A stretch of 64,000 bases of DNA. Source: an uncultured Alphaproteobacteria bacterium (GTDB lineage: Bacteria > Pseudomonadota > Alphaproteobacteria > Rhodobacterales > Rhodobacteraceae). The DNA lies in assembly GCA_902537215.1 (NCBI GenBank), contig CACBAM010000009.1:1-64000 (forward strand), read 5' to 3'. The notes under the pieces were generated by a model. It had not been told where the DNA came from and ran no database searches. It saw nothing but the letters and a program-made list of their open reading frames with translations. Made by a program: the position numbers and the translations under genes. Position 1 is the stretch's first letter; every line of letters begins with the position of its first letter. Shown here piece after piece: positions 9,761 through 18,092 of the stretch.

Positions 9761-12073
9761 ATGCCGTCATTTTCAAGCTCACTCGAGAAGAGTATTCATA
9801 GTGCTTTAAAGTTGGCAAATGAAAGGAATCATGAACTGGCTACATTGGAGCACTTATTACTTGCGCTTCTCGACGAAAGAGATGCATCGAATGTTTTAAA
9901 TGCGTGCAACGTAAATATAGACTTACTTAGAAACAATATTGAAAACTTTCTGAATAATGAGTTAGGAAGCTTAGTTACCGAAGTCGAAGGTAGTGAAGCC
10001 GTTCCAACGACGGGCTTTCAACGAGTGATTCAAAGAGCGGCGATTCACGTACAAAGTTCAGGAAGAAATGAAGTAACTGGAGCAAACGTTTTGGTGGCAA
10101 TATTTGCGGAAAGGGAAAGTCACGCTGCATTTTTTCTTCAAGAGCAAGAAATGACAAGGTATGACGCGGTAAATTTTATCGCGCATGGAGTCTCAAAAAA
10201 CCCAAACTACGAAGAAAAAAAGGAACTTGATGAAGGTGATCAAAAGGGTAGTTCTGAAAATAGCAACACTAACTCTGAAAAGGAAACTGCTCTTTCTAAA
10301 TATTGTGTAAACCTCAATGAAAAATCTAAAAACGGTGATATTGACCCGCTAATCGGGAGAAATTTAGAGGTTGAAAGATGTATCCAAATTCTTTGCAGAA
10401 GAAGAAAAAATAACCCCATACTTGTAGGAGACCCCGGAGTGGGTAAAACTGCTATAGCAGAGGGTTTAGCACGGAAAGTAATTTCTGATCAAACTCCAGA
10501 CATTTTAAAAGGTTCAACTATATATTCGTTAGATATGGGAGCTCTTCTTGCTGGCACACGTTACAGAGGTGATTTTGAAGAGCGATTAAAGCTGGTAATG
10601 AAAGAATTAGAAAAAGACCCTAAGGCAGTTTTGTTTATAGATGAAATTCACACTGTTATAGGAGCAGGTGCAACCTCAGGCGGTGCTATGGACGCATCAA
10701 ATCTATTAAAGCCATCACTTCAAAGCGGCACACTCAGATGTATGGGATCGACAACTTATAAAGAGTATAGAAACCACTTTGAAAAAGACAGAGCTCTAGC
10801 TAGGCGTTTTCAAAAAATTGATGTTGTTGAACCATCTACGGAGGATAGTATTAAAATATTAAATGGGCTCAAACAATACTTTGAGGAGCACCATAAAATA
10901 AAGTATTCAAATGAATGCCTCAAAACTGCCGTCGAACTTGCAAATAAATACATTCATGACAGGAAACTTCCTGATAAAGCTATTGATGTTATTGATGAGG
11001 CTGGAGCAGCTCAAAGCTTATTACCGTCTAATAAAAGGAAAAAAGTAATTGGAGTTAAGGAGATCGAAGAAATAATCTCAAAAATTGCGCGCATACCCTC
11101 CAAACGAATTTCAAAAAACGACTCAGAAGTATTAAAAGATTTGGAAAAATCACTAAAAAGAGTTGTTTTTGGACAAGATACAGCCATAGAGATGCTTTCT
11201 TCATCGATTAAGCTATCCAGAGCGGGTTTACGCGAGCCTGAGAAACCAATCGGATGCTATCTATTTGCTGGACCTACAGGCGTAGGAAAAACAGAAGTAT
11301 GTAAGCAATTGGCGGATGTTTTGGGTATCTCTATGCTCAGGTTTGATATGTCAGAGTACATGGAAAAGCATTCTGTTTCTCGCCTCATAGGAGCTCCTCC
11401 GGGTTACGTAGGCTTTGACCAAGGAGGGTTACTTACTGATGGTGTCGATCAGCAACCATATTGTGTTCTATTACTAGACGAGATTGAAAAGGCTCACCCA
11501 GATGTATTTAACATTTTACTTCAGGTAATGGATCATGGGAAACTTACAGACCATAACGGTAAATCGGTTGACTTTAGAAATGTTATTCTGGTTATGACAT
11601 CAAATGCAGGCGCAAGCGAGCAGGCGAAAGAGGCGATCGGATTTAACCGAACCAAAAGAGAGGGGGAAGCAGACGCAGCAATTGTAAAGATGTTCACTCC
11701 CGAGTTTAGGAACAGGTTGGATTCAGTAATCACATTTAATTCTCTTTCTATTGATATAATTATGCAAGTTGTGGAAAAGTTTATTTTGCAGCTAGAAGGC
11801 CAACTTATAGATAGAAATGTCACCATCGAGTTTTCTGATGATACATTGAAGTGGTTGGCTGACGAAGGCTATGATGAAAAAATGGGAGCAAGGCCTATAG
11901 CCAGAAAGATTCAGGAGCATATTAAAAAGCCACTATCCGAAGCATTGCTTTTTGGAGAACTGAAGAAAGGCGGTATAGTGAAGTTATCTATTAATAAAAA
12001 CAAGCTTGATTTAGCTTTTAAACCTTTAAGTGAAAGACAATCGAAAAAGATCAAAGCAAATATCCTCTCATAA
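9761..12073 (+). CDS. clpA: ATP-dependent Clp protease ATP-binding subunit ClpA
   Basis: The unfoldase partner of ClpP, 770 residues. It has a Clp N-domain (about 1-150), a charged linker, and two AAA+ modules with P-loops GDPGVGKTAI (near 223) and GPTGVGKTEV (near 504). It lacks the long middle coiled coil of ClpB, which makes ClpA the right family. An IGF tripeptide (KEAIGFNRTK) marks the ClpP-docking loop. The start ATG has a strong AAGGA eight bases upstream. The adaptor gene clpS, usually just upstream in alphaproteobacteria, is absent here; gloB lies there instead. The stop abuts the stop of the convergent OmpA-like gene with no gap. Confidence 0.93.
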   Translation: MPSFSSSLEKSIHSALKLANERNHELATLEHLLLALLDERDASNVLNACNVNIDLLRNNIENFLNNELGSLVTEVEGSEAVPTTGFQRVIQRAAIHVQSSGRNEVTGANVLVAIFAERESHAAFFLQEQEMTRYDAVNFIAHGVSKNPNYEEKKELDEGDQKGSSENSNTNSEKETALSKYCVNLNEKSKNGDIDPLIGRNLEVERCIQILCRRRKNNPILVGDPGVGKTAIAEGLARKVISDQTPDILKGSTIYSLDMGALLAGTRYRGDFEERLKLVMKELEKDPKAVLFIDEIHTVIGAGATSGGAMDASNLLKPSLQSGTLRCMGSTTYKEYRNHFEKDRALARRFQKIDVVEPSTEDSIKILNGLKQYFEEHHKIKYSNECLKTAVELANKYIHDRKLPDKAIDVIDEAGAAQSLLPSNKRKKVIGVKEIEEIISKIARIPSKRISKNDSEVLKDLEKSLKRVVFGQDTAIEMLSSSIKLSRAGLREPEKPIGCYLFAGPTGVGKTEVCKQLADVLGISMLRFDMSEYMEKHSVSRLIGAPPGYVGFDQGGLLTDGVDQQPYCVLLLDEIEKAHPDVFNILLQVMDHGKLTDHNGKSVDFRNVILVMTSNAGASEQAKEAIGFNRTKREGEADAAIVKMFTPEFRNRLDSVITFNSLSIDIIMQVVEKFILQLEGQLIDRNVTIEFSDDTLKWLADEGYDEKMGARPIARKIQEHIKKPLSEALLFGELKKGGIVKLSINKNKLDLAFKPLSERQSKKIKANILS

Positions 12074-13756
12074 TTATCGCTCTGTTAACTTGAATTCTAT
12101 CCGCCTGTTTTTAGCAAGATCCTCTTTTAGGTCAGAAGAGGAAATTGGCTGATGCTCTCCAAACCCTGCTGCGGACATTCTTTTGGGATCTATTTCGTGG
12201 TTGGTGATCATGTACTTAACTACAGACAACGACCTAGCCTGGCTTAATTCCCAATTATCCTTAAAAATGCTGTTCTGACTAACCGGTGTTTTATCAGTAT
12301 GGCCGTCTACTCTAAGAACCCAATTTATATCATCGGGAATCTTTTTTGAAATATCTTTAAGCACATTTGATATAGTATCCAACTGACGTTTACCTTCCAA
12401 CCCGATATCAGCAGAACCTCTGTCAAATAAAACTTCGGAAGAAAAAACGAATCTATCACCAACGACATCGATACCCTCAATGTCTCCAAGGATCTTTTTT
12501 AATCTCCCAAAAAAGACAGATCTATATTCTCGAAGGTTCTTCGCTTCATTTTCTAATCTCTTTCGTTCCTTTTCTTCTAGCTCAGCTCTTATTTTTTGTT
12601 CAGATGCAACTTTTGCTAGGGCGGCATTTAATTTTGCTCCTAATGATTTAATTTCTACATTATTAGAAAAATCCTTTTCGATAGTTGAATCTAATATCCC
12701 TGTTAATTCTTCCAGTCTCTCTTTAAGGGAATTTGTTTGAAGTGTTAGATTAGCTACCTCCTGCATTGAAGCTTTGGCCTTCTCCTCCTGAACACTCAAT
12801 CTCAGCCTTGCTTCCCTCAGAGCTAAATCCTTCTCCTTGAGGATGGTATCATTTCCCGACAATTTTTTCTCAAATTTATCAGCACGTTCTTTTAAGATCC
12901 GTTGCGCTTCTCTTGAAGCGGCTAATAGTTTTAGTGTTTCCAGCGCTTTTTTTCTTTCTTCCTCAATAGTAAGGGTTATTAGAGCTAACTCTTCCTTCTT
13001 CTCCATAAGACTTTCTTGTAAATTTCTTATCGCATACTGTTCCAGTACTCGCTGCTTCTCTGCATCAGTCAAATCCCTATTAATCGCTTCAATCTTTTCT
13101 TTGACCCTACTGAGCTCAAAATCCTTTTCCTCCGTTAGGCTTTCCAGTGACTGATTTTCAAATTTTAATTTTTTTACTAATAGTTCCAAAGCTTCATTAG
13201 ATGCTGCCATTATTTTTTCTTTAGAAATTTTTTGACTAATGGTTTCTCTCGCAGCAGCTAAAGCTAACTCCGCAGCTTCCCTGTTTGAAATCTCTCTAGA
13301 TGTTTTTTCCATCTCAAGTTTTAGATTTTCATTAAGCTCTACACGTTTAGCTATCAATGACGCAACTTGGGATTTGAAATCTGTTATTTTCGCTTCTGCA
13401 ATTGTCATATCGTTTCGTAATTTTGTGAGTAGATTTATTTTTTCTTGTAACTGAGCCTCTTGCCTAGTCAGTTTGGCCTGTTGCTCGCTTGATAAGGTTT
13501 GCAAATTTGACTTCTCAGTTCTTAGCATCCCCAATTGGTTTCTCAAATCCTCGAGGTTATTCCCTAATTGTGAAAGCTCCGTTTGCTGCTCATCGAGTTC
13601 AATTTTTTGAGAAGAGATTGTATCTCGTAAAACTGATTGAACTATCATAAATATTGATAGTATGAACATTAAGATTAACAATATGGCCGTCATAGCATCC
13701 ACAAATCCAGGCCATATATTGGTAGTAAATCGCTCTCCACTCCTCCTGGTAAGCAT
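12074..13756 (-). CDS. MotB/OmpA-like peptidoglycan-binding protein with long coiled coil
   Basis: A 560-residue protein. After a short cytoplasmic tail comes one membrane segment (about 15-42) with the WPGFVDAMTAILLILMF pattern; D20 is placed like the proton-carrying aspartate of MotB-type stators. Residues about 45-430 are almost all charged heptad-like coiled coil. The last 130 residues are an OmpA/MotB domain (LFDRGSADIG, VDGHTDKTPVS, LSQARSLSVVKYM, GFGEHQPI, NRRIEFKL). It is downstream of a MotA/ExbB-like gene with a 2-base gap. The pair recurs in alphaproteobacteria, usually annotated as peptidoglycan-binding protein; its function is not known to me. No flagellar genes are near. Confidence 0.85.
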   Translation of the reverse strand: MLTRRSGERFTTNIWPGFVDAMTAILLILMFILSIFMIVQSVLRDTISSQKIELDEQQTELSQLGNNLEDLRNQLGMLRTEKSNLQTLSSEQQAKLTRQEAQLQEKINLLTKLRNDMTIAEAKITDFKSQVASLIAKRVELNENLKLEMEKTSREISNREAAELALAAARETISQKISKEKIMAASNEALELLVKKLKFENQSLESLTEEKDFELSRVKEKIEAINRDLTDAEKQRVLEQYAIRNLQESLMEKKEELALITLTIEEERKKALETLKLLAASREAQRILKERADKFEKKLSGNDTILKEKDLALREARLRLSVQEEKAKASMQEVANLTLQTNSLKERLEELTGILDSTIEKDFSNNVEIKSLGAKLNAALAKVASEQKIRAELEEKERKRLENEAKNLREYRSVFFGRLKKILGDIEGIDVVGDRFVFSSEVLFDRGSADIGLEGKRQLDTISNVLKDISKKIPDDINWVLRVDGHTDKTPVSQNSIFKDNWELSQARSLSVVKYMITNHEIDPKRMSAAGFGEHQPISSSDLKEDLAKNRRIEFKLTER

Positions 13757-13758
13757 AG

Positions 13759-14985
13759 TTAACCCTTGCTGCTATTCCTTGCCAAATCAATTATCGCTTT
13801 ACTGAGTTGAGCTAGATCTGATCTCAGTTCTGAAAGGGCGTCGTGACGCGCATTAGCCAATTCATCAACCAATCTTGACAGTTGCACTTCAATATTCCTA
13901 AGACGGGTCAAGTTCTCTAAATCTCGAGTACTCCTCTCCCCAAACTGTCCTTTAATTAATGTATTCAGATCTTGTTGAGAAGAAACCAACTTTTCAATAG
14001 AGGTTTTATCAAATACATCAGTACTCGTTACTGTCTTTGAACCTATAACCTTCGAACTAGCAAGCTCTTCTATAGCCTTAGATAAGCTATTTATTTGCTG
14101 ATTTGTTTTAGTGCTATTGTCGATCGATTTTTCAAACATTTGTCCAAGCTCGGATATTTGTGCCCCCACTGCTGATATAATTGGACTTATTTTACCATCA
14201 CTGGTTGTCTCATCGACATTTTCAGTATCTCCAAAAATACCTATGCTTGTGAAAGATGAAAGCCATTCCTCTAGTTGCATATAGAATCTGTTTTGGCCAT
14301 GGTTTGCAAATAGCTCCAAAAGACCAACCACTAAACTACCAGCCAAACCCAGAAGCGATGAGGCAAATGCCGTGCCCATACCACCAAGTTGACCTTCTAA
14401 ACCCGCCATTAAATTGTCAAAAACCTCTATTCCCGTTTGCCCTTCTTTTGGCACTAAACTTTTTATAGTGTTGACAACCTCTGGAACGGTAATCGCGAGA
14501 CCATAAAAGGTCCCCAAGAGACCTAAAAAAATAAGTAGATTAATAACATATCGTGTTAGATCTCTTGCCTCATTCAATCTAGTCGCCACCGAGTCTAGTA
14601 TGGAGTTTAAAGAACTAGAGGTTAGGATAGTTTTTGATTTTTTCCCTTTTAATAAAGATGCCAGAGGTATCAACAATCTGGGAGGATCTGAGAACTCATG
14701 ACCTGGCGTATCCAGAGCAAAGTTTTCGACCCAGTTTACAGCTGCAATTATTACAAATATTTGCCAAAAACAACAAAGAATCCCAAAAAAGAATACTGTT
14801 AAAATGACCCCATTTAAATATGGTGAAGACAAGAAAATAGGTGCGACGGAGGGGAACATAAAATAACTGCCCACCATTACTAACAATAACGAAATAAGCA
14901 TTAATACAACTTGTTGTAAAGGCTGGCTGAACCCTTGTGTTTCAGCTTTTATTAATTTGAGTGAGTATTTTTTCTTCTTTGCCAA
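13759..14985 (-). CDS. MotA/TolQ/ExbB-type proton channel subunit with coiled-coil tail
   Basis: A 408-residue inner-membrane protein with four hydrophobic segments: about 25-47, 60-82, 142-162 (YVINLLIFLGLLGTFYGLA, the conserved G-x-x-GTF-x-G of the family) and 203-228 (GMGTAFASSLLGLAGSLVVG, the typical A-x-x-T-x-x-G-x-x-x-x region). The final 150 residues are polar with heptad character and should lie in the cytoplasm. With the downstream OmpA-domain partner it forms a likely ion-driven stator unit. Divergent from the DUF2125 gene, with about 100 bases in between. Confidence 0.82.
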   Translation of the reverse strand: MAKKKKYSLKLIKAETQGFSQPLQQVVLMLISLLLVMVGSYFMFPSVAPIFLSSPYLNGVILTVFFFGILCCFWQIFVIIAAVNWVENFALDTPGHEFSDPPRLLIPLASLLKGKKSKTILTSSSLNSILDSVATRLNEARDLTRYVINLLIFLGLLGTFYGLAITVPEVVNTIKSLVPKEGQTGIEVFDNLMAGLEGQLGGMGTAFASSLLGLAGSLVVGLLELFANHGQNRFYMQLEEWLSSFTSIGIFGDTENVDETTSDGKISPIISAVGAQISELGQMFEKSIDNSTKTNQQINSLSKAIEELASSKVIGSKTVTSTDVFDKTSIEKLVSSQQDLNTLIKGQFGERSTRDLENLTRLRNIEVQLSRLVDELANARHDALSELRSDLAQLSKAIIDLARNSSKG

Positions 14986-15087
14986 TATCTATCCAAAAAT
15001 TTATTAAAGTCATATTAATTGTTCTTAGCCACTTGAAAAAGTATTACCATTGTTAATCCAAATTAAAGTCACATATACCAAATTTTA

Positions 15088-16071
15088 ATGAAAAAAAAAA
15101 TATATACCTTTTCCTTAATTCTATTTGTTTTTTTATTTGCATTGTACTTTGTATGGGCACTAGCTGCAAATATTCAAAAAGAAGCGCTTAAACAGCATTT
15201 AGCTAATGAATGGGCAGTAACTTTAAGCGATGAAAAAATTACAACTGATGGCTTTCCTTTTAAATTTGGAATAAAAGTGTCGAATTTTCAATCCCAGTTA
15301 AATAATACTCCAATAAAATTGGAATTCCTGAAATTAGAAATTATAAGATTAATTTATAATTTCTCTGATTTTATTTTATTTTTAGAGAAACCCATGGTCA
15401 CCAACATGGACTATCCAAAATTCAACAGCTCATCAAATAAATTGAAGGCCAGCATATCTAACAGACCTTTTTCTGGTAAATTCAAGTTAATCACTGAACA
15501 AGAAAATTGGCAACTATCCGACGACAGAAACACTAAAATACTTGAAGCTAAGGAAGTGATTTTTGCGCTAAAGGATGCGGATCAAATGAATTTAGATTTT
15601 TATTTCCAAGCGGATAATTTAGGAGTTAGCATTTTGGATAAAATTTATAAAAAAGATCCTGAAAAGCCAAATAAGTTAATCCTTAAAGGTTCAATATTAA
15701 ATAGTGTTACAAGTAGCCGAGAAGCACCTTATAAGCCAATAAAACTCGAAAACATAATGTTAGAAAAACTAGATATGAATATTGGATTTTTTAAGCTTAG
15801 TTGCAATGATATGGTTGCCCTAAACTTGTTTAAACTGACTACTAAGGAAGGTGTTGCTTGTCTTTTAAAACTTAGCCCAAAGAAGCTCGCAAAAATAAAA
15901 ACAGATAATGAATTAATTCAAAGCATTATAGATATTGTCAACTTGCTTTTAATCATCAACAACCCAACAAGGACTGCTGAACTACAAGCAATTCCCATTA
16001 AGCTTAGCTTAAATGAAGGGTTATTTTATATAAACGCTATTCCTATTTACCAGTTTCCAACACAATACTAG
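15088..16071 (+). CDS. DUF2125 family protein
   Basis: A 327-residue protein with an N-terminal signal-anchor (about residues 4-28) followed by a beta-rich extracytoplasmic part. The early TTDGFPFKFGIKVSNFQ stretch (G-F/Y-P-F-x-F/L pattern after a small acid-rich segment) is the feature of DUF2125, an alphaproteobacterial family commonly next to tyrA/hisC, as here. Function unknown; possible envelope lipid or AsmA-like transport roles are guesses. Its TAG stop overlaps the tyrA stop on the other strand within a CTAG palindrome. Confidence 0.72.
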   Translation: MKKKIYTFSLILFVFLFALYFVWALAANIQKEALKQHLANEWAVTLSDEKITTDGFPFKFGIKVSNFQSQLNNTPIKLEFLKLEIIRLIYNFSDFILFLEKPMVTNMDYPKFNSSSNKLKASISNRPFSGKFKLITEQENWQLSDDRNTKILEAKEVIFALKDADQMNLDFYFQADNLGVSILDKIYKKDPEKPNKLILKGSILNSVTSSREAPYKPIKLENIMLEKLDMNIGFFKLSCNDMVALNLFKLTTKEGVACLLKLSPKKLAKIKTDNELIQSIIDIVNLLLIINNPTRTAELQAIPIKLSLNEGLFYINAIPIYQFPTQY

Positions 16072-16982
16072 TCTCTCCCAAAGTTTGGCGTACCTGTATC
16101 TTGACCAGCAGCTACTATACCTTTCCTTATGCTTCTAGTTCTTTCAAAATATTTTAACAAATATTCACCATCTTTTTTTCGTATGGCTCGCTGCAATGAA
16201 AATAGTTCCTCCGTAAATCGACCTAATACTTCCAAATGCGCATCTTGATTATTTAAAAAAATATCTCGCCACATAACTGGATCAGACGCGGCTATTCTTG
16301 TGAAGTCTCTGAAACCCGCTGCTGAGTAATTGATAATTTCCGACTTTGTAACTGTTTCTAGGTCATCAACAACCCCTACCATAGTGTATGCAATTAGATG
16401 AGGTGCATGAGATGTGACGGCGAGAACTAGATCATGATGCTCAGGTGTCATTATTTTAGTTTGCATACCTAGAAACTTCCAAAAGGTCTCAAGACTATTC
16501 AATGCTTTCTTGTTAGTTTTTCTTGTCGGTGTCAGTATGCACCAACGGCCTTCAAACAGTCCGGCATAACCTGCGTCAGGCCCCGATCTTTCAGTCCCAG
16601 CAATGGGGTGAGAGGGAACATACTTACCTCCAACGCTCTCTATGTTAGACTCTATTTCTTCAATAACTGACAGTTTTACTGATCCAACGTCTGTAATTGT
16701 TGTCCCGGGCTCAATAATTTTTTTTAATCTCCGTGTTACAGCTTGCATTTGGCCAACGGGCACACAGAGTACTATAAGCTGGGACCCGCTCACCACGTTA
16801 TCTAAATTACTGTCAACTTCGCATAAACCGATCTTTTTCGCTCTATTTCTTACTGCTATATCCTTATCGTATCCTACAATTTTAATTGTGGGATCTTTTT
16901 GTCTTAAAGTCAGACATATCGAAGACGCAATCAAACCTAGGCCGATAACGGATATTTTTCTAAACTCTTTCATTTTTTTCAA
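16068..16982 (-). CDS. tyrA: Prephenate / cyclohexadienyl dehydrogenase
   Basis: Converts prephenate (or arogenate) to the tyrosine precursor using NAD(P)+. The 304-residue product has an N-terminal Rossmann motif VIGLGLIASSICLTLR, the TDVGSVKLSVIEEI segment, and the key HPIAGTERSGPDAG block with the catalytic histidine, followed by AVTSHAPHLIAYTM. It overlaps hisC by 23 bases. The listed start is a TTG with GGAG 4 bases upstream; an ATG three codons later (16973) gives the start MKEFRKISVIG and is equally possible. Confidence 0.92.
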   Translation of the reverse strand: MKKMKEFRKISVIGLGLIASSICLTLRQKDPTIKIVGYDKDIAVRNRAKKIGLCEVDSNLDNVVSGSQLIVLCVPVGQMQAVTRRLKKIIEPGTTITDVGSVKLSVIEEIESNIESVGGKYVPSHPIAGTERSGPDAGYAGLFEGRWCILTPTRKTNKKALNSLETFWKFLGMQTKIMTPEHHDLVLAVTSHAPHLIAYTMVGVVDDLETVTKSEIINYSAAGFRDFTRIAASDPVMWRDIFLNNQDAHLEVLGRFTEELFSLQRAIRKKDGEYLLKYFERTRSIRKGIVAAGQDTGTPNFGRD

Positions 16983-18063
16983 AATACTCCGCTAGGGTTA
17001 AATATAGCTTTTCGCATATTTCTTTGCTACCAATTGAAAGTCTGAGGCACTTTGGAAGGCCATAAGAGCCCACCTTTCTTAAAATAAAACCTTTTCCCTT
17101 TAAAAATAAATCAATTGTATTGGCTTGCTCTTCGCTCAGAAATCTAAGGAGCAAAAAGTTTGCAAACGATTGATCTATTTTCAATCCAAGACCAAGCAAT
17201 TTATTTCGGAGTGCTTCTCTATTTACTCTGTTGAGCTCTCTTTGCTGATTAACGAACTTTACATCTGCAATACTTAATTCGGCCATTTTCAAACCCAAAG
17301 ACGATACGTTAAAAGGTGATCGAACGGAGTTCAGAACATCTATTATATTTCTTGCACCATATCCCCAACCGACGCGCAATCCACCAAGCCCGAATATTTT
17401 AGAAAACGTTCTAGTCACAAATAAATTTCCATATTTATTTACTAGTGAAATTCCTCCATCACAAGAATCCACATATTCTGAGTAAGCACCATCCAAGACA
17501 AGTAAAATGTTGTCAGGTATTTTATTTAGGAGCTCCTCTACTTCAGTTTCTGAAATCATAGTTCCTGTTGGATTATTTGGGTTCGCCAAAAAAATCATCT
17601 TTGTTCTGGCAGTAATAGCTGCACAAATATTCTCTACAGATGCAGTGCGATTTCTTTCTTTAACCTCTACGGGCTTAGCTCCAGCGGCTAAAGCAGACAA
17701 CTTATACATTAAAAAGCCATGCTCCGTATAAATAACCTCATCATTTTTATCACAGAAACAGCGACATAATAATTGGATGATCTCATCAGATCCAGCTCCA
17801 CAAATTATTCTATTAGGATCTATATCATGTATCTCGCCGATTTTACGTCGTAGAGCAAAATGATTACTATCTGGATACTCGAAAATGTTTTTAGAGTAAT
17901 ATGCAAACTGATTGAGCACATCATTACATGGACCATTCATGTTCTCGTTCGCACTCAACTTTACTACATTCTCTTTACCTCTAATAACACTTTCTCCGCT
18001 TTCATACAAAGGCATATTGTAAAAATGGGATAGGGGCCTTATGTTAATACCAGAATGTTTCAT
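16960..18063 (-). CDS. hisC: Histidinol-phosphate aminotransferase
   Basis: A 367-residue class II fold-type I PLP aminotransferase of histidine synthesis that may also act on aromatic keto acids. Signature features: LSANENMNGPC near the start, CGAGSDEIIQLLCR, FLANPNNPTGTMIS, LVLDGAYSEYVD, and the PLP-lysine motif TRTFSKIFGLGGLRVGWG. Being tightly joined to tyrA (23-base overlap) suits a joint role in aromatic amino-acid synthesis. 29 bases separate it from the end of priA on the same strand. Confidence 0.93.
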   Translation of the reverse strand: MKHSGINIRPLSHFYNMPLYESGESVIRGKENVVKLSANENMNGPCNDVLNQFAYYSKNIFEYPDSNHFALRRKIGEIHDIDPNRIICGAGSDEIIQLLCRCFCDKNDEVIYTEHGFLMYKLSALAAGAKPVEVKERNRTASVENICAAITARTKMIFLANPNNPTGTMISETEVEELLNKIPDNILLVLDGAYSEYVDSCDGGISLVNKYGNLFVTRTFSKIFGLGGLRVGWGYGARNIIDVLNSVRSPFNVSSLGLKMAELSIADVKFVNQQRELNRVNREALRNKLLGLGLKIDQSFANFLLLRFLSEEQANTIDLFLKGKGFILRKVGSYGLPKCLRLSIGSKEICEKLYLTLAEYFEKNERV

Positions 18064-18092
18064 TAGTCTTTTTAAATAATTACTCTTCTGAA

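Noticed and set aside
12074-14985. Zorya anti-phage system (ZorA/ZorB-like pair)
   Set aside because: The channel plus OmpA-domain layout fits, but there is no ZorC, ZorD or ZorE neighbour; clpA and DUF2125 flank the pair, and the long coil is on the B partner rather than mainly on A.
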